Assembly: GCF_007748175.1 (NCBI RefSeq)
Contig: NZ_CP037422.1
Location: forward strand, 885,258 to 949,257
Length of the DNA: 64,000 nucleotides
Direction of reading: 5' to 3'
DNA from: Gimesia aquarii
Lineage (GTDB): Bacteria; Planctomycetota; Planctomycetia; Planctomycetales; Planctomycetaceae
Positions 48,939 to 58,798 of the stretch are shown here, piece after piece. Position numbers and translations under genes: made by a program. Position 1 is the first letter of the stretch. The number at the start of each line of letters is the position of its first letter. Below the pieces are notes generated by a model that saw only the letters and a program-made list of their open reading frames with translations, was not told where the DNA came from and ran no database searches.

Positions 48939-50222
48939 TCAGAGTTCCCAATTATCAGGAAGGACAGTCCCCTTAGGAACTACGATGATCCCATCTCGGA
49001 TCAGGACATCAGTGTGGTCGAAATCCTGTTCGGTGTGGCCGTTGAGTTCAATGCGGACGTTTTTGCCGACACGACAGTTTTTATCGACGATAGCACCGTC
49101 GATGAACGCGCCCTCATCAATACCAAAGGGGGGTAAGTTTTCGTTTTCTATATTGTCTTTTAATTGATCCTGATAGAAATCCGCTCCCATCACTACTGAA
49201 TTGCGGATCGTCACATTCTTGCCAATGCGACAGCGGAGACCAATGACACTATTTTCGATTACGGTTCCTTCATCGATCTCACATCCATCCGCTATCAGGC
49301 TGCGATTAATTGTGACCCCTTCACAGCGCGTCGGTGGCAGAAAACGCGGTCGGGAATAGATGGGGGCTTTCTCTACCACAAAATCAAAAGGTGGATTGGG
49401 GTTCGCCAACGCCAGATTTGCTTCGTAAAAAGAACGGATCGTCCCAATATCTTCCCAATAGCCATCGAACAAATGCGCATGGACCTGATGCGTACGAATC
49501 GACATCGGAAAGATTTCTTTACCGAAGTCTTCATAAGTCGACTTCTTCAATAGATCGACCAGTAAATCGCGATTGAATAGATAGATGCCCATACTGGCCA
49601 GACAATCGCGGCCTTTACTTTCGATGCCCTGCTGATCAATCCAGGCCGGAGAGGTACGTACCAGTTCAAGTTCCTCTTCCGTTTGTGGTTTTTCCAGGAA
49701 ACCTTCCACGCGTCCCTCATCATTGACGCGCATGATCCCGAAAGCGGAAGCCTGTTCGCTGGAAAGCGGTACCGTTGCAATCGTGACATCGGCTTTTGAA
49801 TCGATATGTGTTTGCAGCATTTTCTGATAATCCATCCGATAAAGCTGGTCACCGGAGAGAATCAAAACGTAGTCGATACCCGATTGTTCAATGACGCGGA
49901 TATTTTTGCGAACGGCATCGGCGGTTCCCTGATACCAGTCAGTCCCTGACATCGTCTGCTGTGCTGCCAGGATTTCCACAAATCCGCCACCAAACGAATC
50001 AAACTTATAAGTTTGCCGAATATGACGATGCAGGCTGACAGAATTAAATTGGGTTATCAGATAAATGCGGCTTAATTCACTATTGATACAATTCGAGATC
50101 GGGATATCAATTAAACGATATTTTCCAGCCAGTGGCACGGCTGGTTTTGAGCGAAGTTGCGTAAGTGGAAACAAACGTGTGCCCTTGCCGCCCCCGAGAA
50201 TGAGGCTGACTACATTTTTCAT
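48939..50222 (-). CDS. glgC: Glucose-1-phosphate adenylyltransferase
   Basis: This enzyme makes ADP-glucose for glycogen synthesis, the committed and usually allosterically controlled step. The 427-aa protein starts MKNVVSLILGGGKGTRLFPLT and contains KPAVPLAGKYRLIDIPISNC, ILSGDQLYRMDY, EDFGKEIFP and GYWEDIGT. The C-terminal third is a left-handed beta-helix with hexapeptide repeats (CRIGKNVTIRNSVV). Closest in layout to plant/cyanobacterial-type enzymes (inference). It is a lone gene here, divergent from the haem-binding dehydrogenase. The ATG lacks an obvious ribosome-binding site. Confidence 0.95.
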   Translation of the reverse strand: MKNVVSLILGGGKGTRLFPLTQLRSKPAVPLAGKYRLIDIPISNCINSELSRIYLITQFNSVSLHRHIRQTYKFDSFGGGFVEILAAQQTMSGTDWYQGTADAVRKNIRVIEQSGIDYVLILSGDQLYRMDYQKMLQTHIDSKADVTIATVPLSSEQASAFGIMRVNDEGRVEGFLEKPQTEEELELVRTSPAWIDQQGIESKGRDCLASMGIYLFNRDLLVDLLKKSTYEDFGKEIFPMSIRTHQVHAHLFDGYWEDIGTIRSFYEANLALANPNPPFDFVVEKAPIYSRPRFLPPTRCEGVTINRSLIADGCEIDEGTVIENSVIGLRCRIGKNVTIRNSVVMGADFYQDQLKDNIENENLPPFGIDEGAFIDGAIVDKNCRVGKNVRIELNGHTEQDFDHTDVLIRDGIIVVPKGTVLPDNWEL

Positions 50223-50477
50223 TGAACGACTCGATTCTAATGCGCCGCTGATACTATAAGTTCACGCAGCTTTCTTAGCAAACTTAATGAACAGTTTGCT
50301 CTTTAATTGATGTCTTACTTATTGCCTTCATGTTACTCAGATTCTAACTCACAAACTAGTTTATAATGACTTGTACTCCGAGTGCTTGGAAAAAATATCG
50401 ATTAAATTCAAATCTGTATTGATCAGGCAATTTAGGAGAATTCCAGGGTGGGAACTGCTTAATGAGAGCGTTAAGAT

Positions 50478-53400
50478 ATGATAAATTCCCATTCAAAAAA
50501 CGGTTTTTGTCCCATCAAATTCTCACCGAGGAGTATCACTTTGTTTCCTGCCCGTTGTCTGAAATTGTTTCTCTCAAATTCACACTATTTGTGTTCAGTT
50601 TGTACTAGTTTGTTATTGTTAATTGCTCCTCGAACGGTTCATAGCGAAACACCGTACACTCCTGCAATCGCTGAAGCATCTCAGGAAGGTGAACAGGCCA
50701 TTCAAGGTTTCCGAGTTCCGGAAGGAATGAGCGTCAGCCTGTTTGCAGCAGAACCATTATTGGCGAATCCAGTAGCGTTCTGTATTGATGAACAAGGACG
50801 TTTTTACGTTGCCGAGACATTTCGTCAAGGAAAAGGAGTCGAGGACAATCGCGGCCATATGACCTGGCTGCACGATGACCTGGCTCTTGAGACAGTCGAA
50901 CAACGACTGAAAATGTTTCAGAAACATCTCAAAGAAGAAGTCAATCAATATGGCCTGGAACATGACCGTATCCGCTTGCTGGAAGATCGAAACCACGACG
51001 GAAAAGCGGACTATGCCAGTGTTTTTGCTGATGGTTTCAACGGAATTTTGGACGGCACAGGAGCCGGTGTACTCGCTCGAGGTGGAAACGTATATTACAC
51101 CTGTATCCCCCATCTCTGGAAACTGAGTGACACAGCCAACGAAGGCAAAGCGAGCTTACGGGAAAAGCTGAGTAGTGGTTATGGCGTACGAGTTGCCTTT
51201 CGCGGTCACGATTCGCATGGGTTGAAGATGGGCCCCGATGGCCGACTCTATTTCAGTATTGGTGATCGCGGATATAACATCAAAACCAAAGAAGGGAAAC
51301 ATCTGTTTCGACCAGATACGGGAGCCGTCTTCCGTTGTAATCTGGATGGCAGCGAACTGGAAGAATTCGCCTACGGCTTGCGAAATCCACAGGAACTTGC
51401 ATTTGACGATTACGGTAATCTCTTCACAGGTGATAATAATTCAGACAGTGGAGATCAAGCACGCTGGGTCTATGTTGTCGAAGGGGGCGATACAGGCTGG
51501 CGGATGTATTATCAGTACCTTAGCGATCGTGGACCGTTTAACCGAGAGAAGATCTGGCATCCCGCGCATGAGGGGCAACCTGCTTATATGGTGCCGCCCA
51601 TTATTAATCTGTCTGATGGTCCTTCTGGACTGGTTCATTATCCGGGTGTGGGACTTTCCGATCGTTATAAAAATCATTTCTTTCTGGCAGACTTCCGAGG
51701 CACTCCATCCCGTAGTGGTATTCATTCCTTTGGCGTTAAGCCCAAGGGGGCTTCATTTGAATTGACTGATTCGCATGAATTCATCTGGTCGATTCTGGCC
51801 ACTGACGTCGATTTCGGCTATGACGGCAGTCTGTATATCAGCGACTGGGTCAACGGCTGGAATGGATTGGGTAAAGGCCGTATCTATCGCTTTACGGATA
51901 CCAAACACGCTCAAGATGCTGCGACAGCACATACCGCAGAGATCATGAAAGTCGGTTTCTCGGAGCGGTCTGTAACAGACCTGGTCAAACTATTGGAACA
52001 CCCAGATCAGAGGATCCGCACCGAAGCTCAATTTGCTCTCGTCGATCGAAGTGCACTTGATGCCTTGCAAAATGTCGCATTGAACTCATCGCACCAGTTA
52101 GCGCGGCTCCATGCCATCTGGGGCATCGGACAACTCGGTCGCAAAACGGGATCTGCTGTCTCAGGCATCCAAAGTCTACTTCATGATTCCGATAGTGAAG
52201 TACGCGCGCAAACAGCCAAAGTAACAGGTGAAGCAGACTGGGGGGCTGCTGCTCCTGCGCTCATGACGTCGTTATCAGACTCGAATGCCCGAGTCCAATA
52301 TTTTGCGGCCGTTGCATTGGGAAATCTTCAAACAGAAGCGGCAATTCCAGCCCTGTTCGAAATGCTCAAGACAAATAACAACTCCGACCCGATGCTTAGG
52401 CACACAGCGATTCTAGCATTATCACGCATTGACGATGCAGATTCATTAATTGCCGCTACAAAAAATGAGTCGGCAGCAGTCCGGCTGGCAGCCGTTGTAG
52501 CACTCAGACGTCTGCAACGGAAAGAAGTGAGTCTGTTTTTACAAGACACTGATCCGCTGGTCGTACTCGAAGCAGCCCGCGCGATTAATGATGAACCGAT
52601 CCCCTCAGCCCTCTCTGATCTGGCGGCTGTTTCAATTCGTTCTGATATGTCCGACGCCTTGCTGCGACGAGTGATGAATGCAAACTTCCGGTTGGGTACT
52701 AAGGACAGCGCACTTCAAGTGGCGAAAATTGCTGCTGATAATAATATGACCGAACCATTGCGACTGGAGGCAATTGAAGAATTGAATCAATGGAATGAAC
52801 CTTCACCCTTAGATCGTGTGCTGGGACGCTGGCAACCACTTGAGCAACGAAAGCAGATCGAACTGGCTGGGATTATCGGTATGATTGTTCCCGATCTATT
52901 TCAAAGCTCAGAAAAAATTAAAACAGCAAGTACCGGACTGGCAGCAAACTATGGCATCAAAGCAGCAGCCCCCCTGTTAGCAGAGATGGTTCTTGATAAG
53001 AAGCGTCCCGTTGAAGTGCGTGTAGCCTCTTTAGTCGCACTTAATAAACTCGACTATTCGAAAATTACCGACGTCGCGAAAACGGCAATCAAAGCTGCCA
53101 AACCTCAGTTGCGCGTGAGCGGCAGAAACGTTTTGGCTCAACATCGTCCTGAAGAAGCCCTTACCGTGCTGGAACAAGCGATCAAGAAAGGACAAACCAG
53201 GGAAAAGCAAGGAGCGATACAGACGCTGGCGACAATGGATTCACCTGCTGCCACTGAGATTTTGGTGGGTTGGATGCAACGACTCGTCAAACAGGAAGTT
53301 CCCTCTGAAATTCAATTAGATCTCTTGAAAGCGGCTGAGGAGAAGCAGTCGACTGAGCTAAAGCAATTGCGAGCCGAATTCGAAGCAAATCGGCCGAAGG

Positions 53401-53891
53401 GTGATGCGATTTCCGGATATGTTGAGACACTGTCAGGTGGAAACGCAGCACGCGGACATGAGATTTTTTATGGCCGCAGTGATACTTCATGCCGACGCTG
53501 TCATAAGATTAATGACAATGGAGGAGAAGTCGGCCCTGATTTATCTTCGATTGGAATCGATAAAGACCGAAGATATCTGCTGGAGGCAATTGTAGCCCCG
53601 AATAAAGCAATTGCAAAAGGATTTGAAACTGCGGTCCTCGCGATGTTAGATGGCAAAGTAATCGTTGGTATTATTCGTAAGGAGACGGACAAAGAAATTG
53701 TACTCATGGACGCGAAAGGCACAATCAGTCGCGTGAACAAAGATGACATCGATGAGCGGGTCGCAGGGAAATCGGCAATGCCGGATGAGATTGTCAAACA
53801 ACTCAGTAAGGACGACTTACGGGATCTGGTCGAATTTCTTTTTCAGCAAAAACAAAAAAAGAAAGGAACCGCTAAGAAACATGAGGGATAA
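50478..53891 (+). CDS. PVC-type dehydrogenase with HEAT repeats and CxxCH haem domain
   Basis: This is a very large exported protein (1137 aa), typical of planctomycetes. A signal sequence (LCSVCTSLLLLIAP) is followed by a sorbosone-dehydrogenase-like beta-propeller (about residues 75-480, with HGLKMGPDGRLYFSIGDRGY and YGLRNPQELAFDDYGN). HEAT/PBS-lyase repeats occupy about 490-960 (LLHDSDSEVRAQTAKVTG, LSDSNARVQYFAAVALG). A C-terminal cytochrome-c-like domain has CRRCH (Cys1005, Cys1008, His1009), and a possible axial Met near 1101 in SAMPDE. Oxidation of sugars or alcohols with electron transfer to haem is inferred. No haem-lyase or partner gene adjoins it. Confidence 0.88.
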   Translation: MINSHSKNGFCPIKFSPRSITLFPARCLKLFLSNSHYLCSVCTSLLLLIAPRTVHSETPYTPAIAEASQEGEQAIQGFRVPEGMSVSLFAAEPLLANPVAFCIDEQGRFYVAETFRQGKGVEDNRGHMTWLHDDLALETVEQRLKMFQKHLKEEVNQYGLEHDRIRLLEDRNHDGKADYASVFADGFNGILDGTGAGVLARGGNVYYTCIPHLWKLSDTANEGKASLREKLSSGYGVRVAFRGHDSHGLKMGPDGRLYFSIGDRGYNIKTKEGKHLFRPDTGAVFRCNLDGSELEEFAYGLRNPQELAFDDYGNLFTGDNNSDSGDQARWVYVVEGGDTGWRMYYQYLSDRGPFNREKIWHPAHEGQPAYMVPPIINLSDGPSGLVHYPGVGLSDRYKNHFFLADFRGTPSRSGIHSFGVKPKGASFELTDSHEFIWSILATDVDFGYDGSLYISDWVNGWNGLGKGRIYRFTDTKHAQDAATAHTAEIMKVGFSERSVTDLVKLLEHPDQRIRTEAQFALVDRSALDALQNVALNSSHQLARLHAIWGIGQLGRKTGSAVSGIQSLLHDSDSEVRAQTAKVTGEADWGAAAPALMTSLSDSNARVQYFAAVALGNLQTEAAIPALFEMLKTNNNSDPMLRHTAILALSRIDDADSLIAATKNESAAVRLAAVVALRRLQRKEVSLFLQDTDPLVVLEAARAINDEPIPSALSDLAAVSIRSDMSDALLRRVMNANFRLGTKDSALQVAKIAADNNMTEPLRLEAIEELNQWNEPSPLDRVLGRWQPLEQRKQIELAGIIGMIVPDLFQSSEKIKTASTGLAANYGIKAAAPLLAEMVLDKKRPVEVRVASLVALNKLDYSKITDVAKTAIKAAKPQLRVSGRNVLAQHRPEEALTVLEQAIKKGQTREKQGAIQTLATMDSPAATEILVGWMQRLVKQEVPSEIQLDLLKAAEEKQSTELKQLRAEFEANRPKGDAISGYVETLSGGNAARGHEIFYGRSDTSCRRCHKINDNGGEVGPDLSSIGIDKDRRYLLEAIVAPNKAIAKGFETAVLAMLDGKVIVGIIRKETDKEIVLMDAKGTISRVNKDDIDERVAGKSAMPDEIVKQLSKDDLRDLVEFLFQQKQKKKGTAKKHEG

Positions 53892-53896
53892 GGGAT

Positions 53897-53930
53897 CGAT
53901 TGTATAATTGAAAAAATAATTATAGAATCG
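53897..53930 (+). terminator. Possible weak terminator hairpin after the haem-binding dehydrogenase
   Basis: CGATTGTATAATT pairs with AATTATAGAATCG with one mismatch around an 8-nt loop, starting 6 bp after the stop. It is AT-rich and followed by CCTCCTTGTTTT, not a direct T-run, so it is uncertain. Confidence 0.4.
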
Positions 53931-54037
53931 CCTCCTTGTTTTGAATATCGATGCTGGATAAAATAAGAAAACAACAAATAAGAGGAATACACCTCTGTCA
54001 TGTTGATTCAAAATCGTGAGTTGACCCTACAAACACT

Positions 54038-54119
54038 AAACTGGGAACCCCCGAAATTCGGCTGCGTGTAAACCCGGTATACCCGGGAAACACAACCCGG
54101 ATTATCAGGTTCCCACTTT
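54038..54119 (+). promoter_or_regulatory. Structured inverted-repeat element upstream of rarA
   Basis: A 12-nt arm (54038-54049, core TGGGAACC) pairs with 54108-54119 (core GGTTCCCA) with one mismatch. The enclosed sequence has the palindrome CCGAAATTCGG (54051-54061) and three ACCCGG copies (54072, 54081, 54095). It ends 54 bp before the rarA start. It could be a structured leader, a regulator-binding site or a small repetitive element. Confidence 0.5.
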
Positions 54120-54173
54120 GCAATCACGGGTTCTAATATACCCGCGTCTGAATCACTTGGCGGAGGTTTTTTT

Positions 54174-55511
54174 ATGGGCTTGTTCGACCAACAGGAAGCC
54201 GGCAATCTGGAAAAAGCGAAACCGTTGGCTGCCCGCATGCGTCCCCAATCGCTGGAAGAATTCGCCGGCCAACAGCATTTCCTCGGTGAAGGCAAGCTCC
54301 TGCGAAGAATTCTGGCCGCAGACCGCATCGGTTCGCTTATCTTTTATGGTGCTCCGGGAACTGGCAAAACCTCTCTGGCCGAGTTAATCGCTCAGCAATC
54401 TCACCGCCGTTTTGAAGCGTTGAACGCCGCCTCTGCTGGAATTAAGGAAGTTCGTGCCGCGCTGGATCGCGCACGCGACGAACTGGCAACAGGTGGAAAG
54501 CAAACTATTTTGTTCATCGATGAGTTGCATCACTTTAGTAAAGTCCAACAGGATGTCCTGTTGCCTGATGTGGAAACGGGTATCGTTTCTTTAATCGGTG
54601 CGACGACATCGAATCCATTTTTTTCGCTCGTTTCTGCTTTAATCAGCCGCAGTCAGATCTTTGAGTTTCAACCTTTGACTTCTGATGATGTGCGACAGTT
54701 AATGAAACGCGCTCTAAACGATGAAAAACGGGGACTGGCCCGATACAAGGTGACAGTTGATCCCGAAGCGTTGGATTTTCTAATTGAAGTCTGCGATGGT
54801 GATGCGCGACGGTCTCTGAATGCACTGGAAATTGGAGTGCTTTCGATCACTGGAAGCGAAAGAGTGTTCGATTTGGAGGTCGCTCAGGAATCGATTCAAA
54901 AAAAGGCCGTTCAATATGATCAGGACGGAGATGCACACTATGATTCTGCCAGTGCGTTGATCAAAAGCATGAGAGGCAGTGACCCGGATGCCGCCTTATA
55001 CTGGTTAGCGCGTATGATTGAAGCGGGAGAAGACCCGCGGTTTCTTGCGCGCCGTATCGTTATTGCGGCAGCCGAGGATGTCGGTAATGCCGACCCAACC
55101 GCACTGATTCTGGCTACATCTGCCTTTGAAGCAATCGAAAAGATCGGAATGCCCGAAGGTCGCATTTTACTCTCACAGGCAGTTACTTACATCGCAACTG
55201 CACCGAAATCAAATGCCTCATATGTTGCCATTGATGAAGCCATTCATGATGTAAAAAACAAAGCATTAATCCCTGTTCCCATCTATTTGAAAGACAGCCA
55301 CTACTCAGGCGCCAAGCAATTAGGGCATGGCGAAGGATATCAGTATGCGCATGATTCCGAACAAGGCTGGGTCGATCAGGATTATCTGGGGGTCGAAAAA
55401 GAGTACTACCGCCCGGTCGAAAGAGGGTTTGAAGCCACAATTCGTAAACGGCTTGAAGTTTTCAAGCAAAGACGAAAAAAAACAGGAACGGATGAAAACA
55501 ACCGTTCCTGA
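54174..55511 (+). CDS. rarA: Replication-associated recombination protein A (RarA/MgsA) AAA ATPase
   Basis: RarA is a clamp-loader-like AAA protein acting at stalled replication forks. The 445-aa protein starts with RMRPQSLEEFAGQQHFLG, typical of the family. Walker A is GAPGTGKTS (about residue 58) and Walker B is LFIDELHHFSK. IGATTSNPFFSLVSALISRSQIF is the sensor-1 region, and YWLARMIEAGEDPRFLARRIV marks the C-terminal tetramerisation domain. GGAGG is 7 nt before the ATG. Its last codons contain the terminator of the convergent minus-strand gene. The length matches E. coli RarA (447 aa). Confidence 0.95.
   Translation: MGLFDQQEAGNLEKAKPLAARMRPQSLEEFAGQQHFLGEGKLLRRILAADRIGSLIFYGAPGTGKTSLAELIAQQSHRRFEALNAASAGIKEVRAALDRARDELATGGKQTILFIDELHHFSKVQQDVLLPDVETGIVSLIGATTSNPFFSLVSALISRSQIFEFQPLTSDDVRQLMKRALNDEKRGLARYKVTVDPEALDFLIEVCDGDARRSLNALEIGVLSITGSERVFDLEVAQESIQKKAVQYDQDGDAHYDSASALIKSMRGSDPDAALYWLARMIEAGEDPRFLARRIVIAAAEDVGNADPTALILATSAFEAIEKIGMPEGRILLSQAVTYIATAPKSNASYVAIDEAIHDVKNKALIPVPIYLKDSHYSGAKQLGHGEGYQYAHDSEQGWVDQDYLGVEKEYYRPVERGFEATIRKRLEVFKQRRKKTGTDENNRS
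55475..55510 (-). terminator. Intrinsic terminator lying inside the rarA 3' end
   Basis: CAGGAACGG (55483-55491) pairs perfectly with CCGTTCCTG (55502-55510) around a 10-nt loop. On the minus strand it is followed by eight T (plus-strand A-run 55475-55482). It lies 26 bp downstream of the minus-strand gene's stop and entirely within the last codons of rarA. Confidence 0.85.
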
Positions 55512-55536
55512 TCCCCCTCTGACTCACATCAACCGC

Positions 55537-56181
55537 TCAGCACAACGGTTGCTGTTTCAAACCTACAATCGTGATCGCTTTGGCAACTTCCCGCTCTTGT
55601 AATAATCCTTCCAGGTTCGGCATGAAATCAACCGACATATACCATTGCATGAGTACGTCAAACATCGGCTCAATTGCCTCTTCCTCAATCCCGAATTCTT
55701 CTTTCATGGGTGTCGCTTCTTCGGGAGGCATATCCTGAAATTGACTAATTAGTAAAAAGTCACCTTCATTCGATAAATTCAAATGTAAATTACGAACTTC
55801 TGAAGACAGAAAATGATCAATGGCAATATGCACATCCAACGGTCCGCCTTCAAGGTAACGGCGTGCTTCCTCTGGTTGCTCATCTATAATCCGAGCTGCT
55901 GATTCACATACAGCGTAGACCACACTCTCATCAACGAGATCACCTTCAACGCGTTCATTGGAAAGATGCTTGGCCCAGGTTACGGATAACAAATCCAATT
56001 GAACATGCGGAGGAACGCTTCGCAGAAAGGGTACTTCCGTAAGATAACCAAAGGATTCAAACGGATCATCTCCCACTTGCTTTGCCAGAGCAATTCGCTC
56101 CAGCGTATCCATGAATGCAATTCGGAAAGCAATGTAGCTCAGAAACGTCTGCGGCAAGATGTCTTTTGAAATAGAAAGCAT
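55537..56181 (-). CDS. Hypothetical protein
   Basis: This acidic soluble protein of about 214 aa is not recognised. The central part has RIALAKQVGDDPFESFGYLTE, HLSNERVEGDLVDE and a run of helices, with no membrane segment or metal motif. The start is uncertain: no good ribosome-binding site precedes the ATG at 56181, the ATG at 56112, or the frame further upstream to 56250. An intrinsic terminator located in rarA serves it. Confidence 0.55.
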   Translation of the reverse strand: MLSISKDILPQTFLSYIAFRIAFMDTLERIALAKQVGDDPFESFGYLTEVPFLRSVPPHVQLDLLSVTWAKHLSNERVEGDLVDESVVYAVCESAARIIDEQPEEARRYLEGGPLDVHIAIDHFLSSEVRNLHLNLSNEGDFLLISQFQDMPPEEATPMKEEFGIEEEAIEPMFDVLMQWYMSVDFMPNLEGLLQEREVAKAITIVGLKQQPLC

Positions 56182-56796
56182 GTTTTTAGTCGCTATGGCA
56201 AAAGTTGTGAATCTTAAAAAGTTCATGCAGGGAAAATGAAAATACGTCAAACACTGTCATGAAGTCAGTTACATATTGTTTGTGATAGATATCACTTTGC
56301 CAGAGAGGTATCCCAAACACAATAAAAAAGTTTTGAAAAAACCCTGAAACTTCAGGGATCGATTAAAGTGCATGAGTCTTGCTTAACACTGTAAAACAAG
56401 GCCTAATTTACTCACAAAAACATAGTTAGCGCAAATCACTTAATTAGCAATCTGTCACTGATTGTTATAACCGTTACAGCTCAACATCACTGGCGCCAAT
56501 TTTATGCATTGGCGCAATTTTGAATCTGCATCAAACAGCAATTCAGAAGTGTTATTAAGTCAGAAACGCAACGCAGATCTCAAATTGTACCCAAAATACA
56601 AATTGCTATAACAGGCATTGACCACCTCATCCCACTTCGTAACAGCTTGAAATCAATAGTATTGAGAGATCAGTCATTTCAGACTCTTGCCTCAGCAATG
56701 AGAACAAGAGTCTGATTGTATCGATTGTGAATGCAGCTTGTGATTTGACATCAAAGATCAGGTCGATTTAAGATCGAAATTTTTTGGGGAATTCAG
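56182..56796. other. Intergenic region upstream of the hypothetical gene
   Basis: More than 600 bp without a credible gene. It holds a perfect 8-bp hairpin GCGCCAAT/ATTGGCGC (56493-56515) of unknown role. The promoter of the minus-strand hypothetical gene should lie at its left. Confidence 0.55.
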
Positions 56797-56826
56797 AAAA
56801 ATTGCTCGTTGAGAAGAGCATTTTTT
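56797..56826 (-). terminator. Intrinsic terminator of the SulP transporter gene
   Basis: On the minus strand, AAAAAATGCTC pairs with GAGCAATTTTT (one mismatch) around an 8-nt loop, so the stem is flanked by A- and T-runs. It starts 25 bp after the SulP stop codon. The symmetric A/T flanks could also work on the plus strand. Confidence 0.82.
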
Positions 56827-56850
56827 CCTACGAGATGCTCTACATACGTC

Positions 56851-58587
56851 TTAAACCTGGCTCAGCCTTGTTTCACATTCCGTCTGTTGAGCTGATAATG
56901 TCCCCTCGATTTCCTGAATTCGGAGAATTGCGTCATTAAACGTTTCGAGGCAATTTCCATCAGCCACATTTTCAAAAATGCGCAATCGTTCCAACGTACG
57001 TTCCACCTGTGGTTTCAAGCCTGTGAAGAACACGATCGCTCCCTGCTGATGGGCCTTTTCAACAATATCATCGAGTAAATAAGCCCCCGACATATCCACC
57101 ATCGGGACACGGGCCATCCGGATTATCAGATATTTGTAATCAACTAATGCAGAAGAGGCGCGGTAGATCGTATCTGAGACACCAAAGAAAAGAGGACCTT
57201 CCAGGCGTAACTTGAGAACTTTTTTCTTGAGTTCTTCCGGCATAGGCACATCACCGGGCAAGGGACGATTGACTTCATTGAGGTTCACCACATTCTGCTC
57301 ATAAGCCTGTCCCAATTCCTGCACGATACGCACGAAGGCAATTGTGATCCCTACCCCCATGGCTACCAGTAAATCAACCGAAATCGTAAGAATCAAGACG
57401 GCCCAGAAACAGATAGAGTCCATAAAAGGCATGCGGTGCAACACTGGCAACACACGGTAATCGATGATGTCCATGCCCACTTTGAGCAAGATCCCCGCCA
57501 GACAGGCCATCGGAATAAAGCTGGCATAAGGTGCTAAACCAAGCATCAACGCCAAGAGCACAAGACCATGAACAATCGAAGCTAAGCCCGTTTTTCCGCC
57601 ACACTTGATATTGGCAACCGTTCGCATTGTAGCAGTCGCAGTGGTCACGCCCCCCACAACTCCACAGGCCATATTCGCAATCCCCTGCCCAAAGATTTCA
57701 CGGTCACTGTTATGCCGCTCATTGGTCATGTTATCTGCAACCAGACAAGTCAACAGGGAATCAAAAATACAAAGTCCGGCCAAAGCAAATGCACCGCCAA
57801 TCATATCGCCAAACCGAGTAAAGTCAGGCCAGTATAAATGCGGCATACCAACGGGCATCGAGGCAATATACTCAATGTCATTGAAGTGAAAGAGATGTGC
57901 GATACTCGTGCCTACAATTAAGCCTAATAGGGGTGCCGGCAACCATTGTTTCTTAGTAATACGAGGCCAGAGCAAAATCGTAAAAAATGTGGCTAACGAA
58001 ACAATCAATGCATGTGGTTTTTCATGCATGATATCATAGGGAATCTGCTTTATGGCTCCTATCACCGAGTTCGGCGTAGCAAAACCCAGCATAGGCGGAA
58101 TTTCAAGCAGGATAATGATGACACCGATTCCACACATAAATCCAGAAACGACTGAGTAAGGTGTGTAATAGATGAAGCGGCCTATTTTCATTAATGCCAA
58201 CACGATACATACCAGACCGCTCAAAAACACCATTGACATCGCAAATCCGATGTCAGGTTCTCCAGATACTAGTTTGGTGGCTGCGATAATGGCTGCCAGC
58301 TGAACCACTTTGGGTCCGGTAGGACCGCTGACTCCCGTATGAGAGCCTCCAAATAACCCAACGAGAATCCCTCCACAAATCGCAGCCCACATGCCGGCTT
58401 CAGCACCTAAACCAGAGGCAACGCCAAATGCTAATGCTAGCGGCATTGCGATCACCGCAATCGTGATGCCAGACAGAATATCGTTCGGCACATTTGTATG
58501 CATGATTTTGATATTATGCCAGGGATTAAACTCATCGAGATAACGTTTTAGATTAAACTTTGTTTGGCTTGAATTATTTTGTGACAT
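56851..58587 (-). CDS. SulP-family anion transporter with STAS domain
   Basis: This 578-aa SLC26/SulP permease has about 10-14 hydrophobic segments and the family signature LSGITIAVIAMPLALAFG followed by SGPTGPKVVQ. GIANMACGVVGGVTTATATMRT is the second conserved motif. A C-terminal STAS domain (about residues 455-560, with PLFFGVSDTI and VPMVDMSGAYLLDD) follows. Members carry sulfate, bicarbonate or other anions; specificity cannot be told. The ATG at 58587 is preferred to the upstream frame at 58656 because it gives a normal cytoplasmic N-terminus, with a weak GGA upstream. Confidence 0.9.
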   Translation of the reverse strand: MSQNNSSQTKFNLKRYLDEFNPWHNIKIMHTNVPNDILSGITIAVIAMPLALAFGVASGLGAEAGMWAAICGGILVGLFGGSHTGVSGPTGPKVVQLAAIIAATKLVSGEPDIGFAMSMVFLSGLVCIVLALMKIGRFIYYTPYSVVSGFMCGIGVIIILLEIPPMLGFATPNSVIGAIKQIPYDIMHEKPHALIVSLATFFTILLWPRITKKQWLPAPLLGLIVGTSIAHLFHFNDIEYIASMPVGMPHLYWPDFTRFGDMIGGAFALAGLCIFDSLLTCLVADNMTNERHNSDREIFGQGIANMACGVVGGVTTATATMRTVANIKCGGKTGLASIVHGLVLLALMLGLAPYASFIPMACLAGILLKVGMDIIDYRVLPVLHRMPFMDSICFWAVLILTISVDLLVAMGVGITIAFVRIVQELGQAYEQNVVNLNEVNRPLPGDVPMPEELKKKVLKLRLEGPLFFGVSDTIYRASSALVDYKYLIIRMARVPMVDMSGAYLLDDIVEKAHQQGAIVFFTGLKPQVERTLERLRIFENVADGNCLETFNDAILRIQEIEGTLSAQQTECETRLSQV

Positions 58588-58798
58588 GAAAGTCATCCAT
58601 ATATTAATGAGTCTGTAAATAGATCTCAGATAAGAAAAGAAGAAGACAATGCTCACGAGAAGTCAGCGCAATGATTGAGTAAGACTACGATTAGTAATCA
58701 AAGCCAGATCTGCAATGATCGAAAACCGTGTCTAAAAAAGCGCAGCAGAAAATGAGTGAGCACTAAAAGCAGTTAAATGCTGGAAAAACTAGCATTCC

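Noticed and set aside
56493-56515. 8-bp perfect hairpin as a terminator
   Set aside because: No T-run follows on either strand and it is far from any gene end; noted only as a structure in the spacer.
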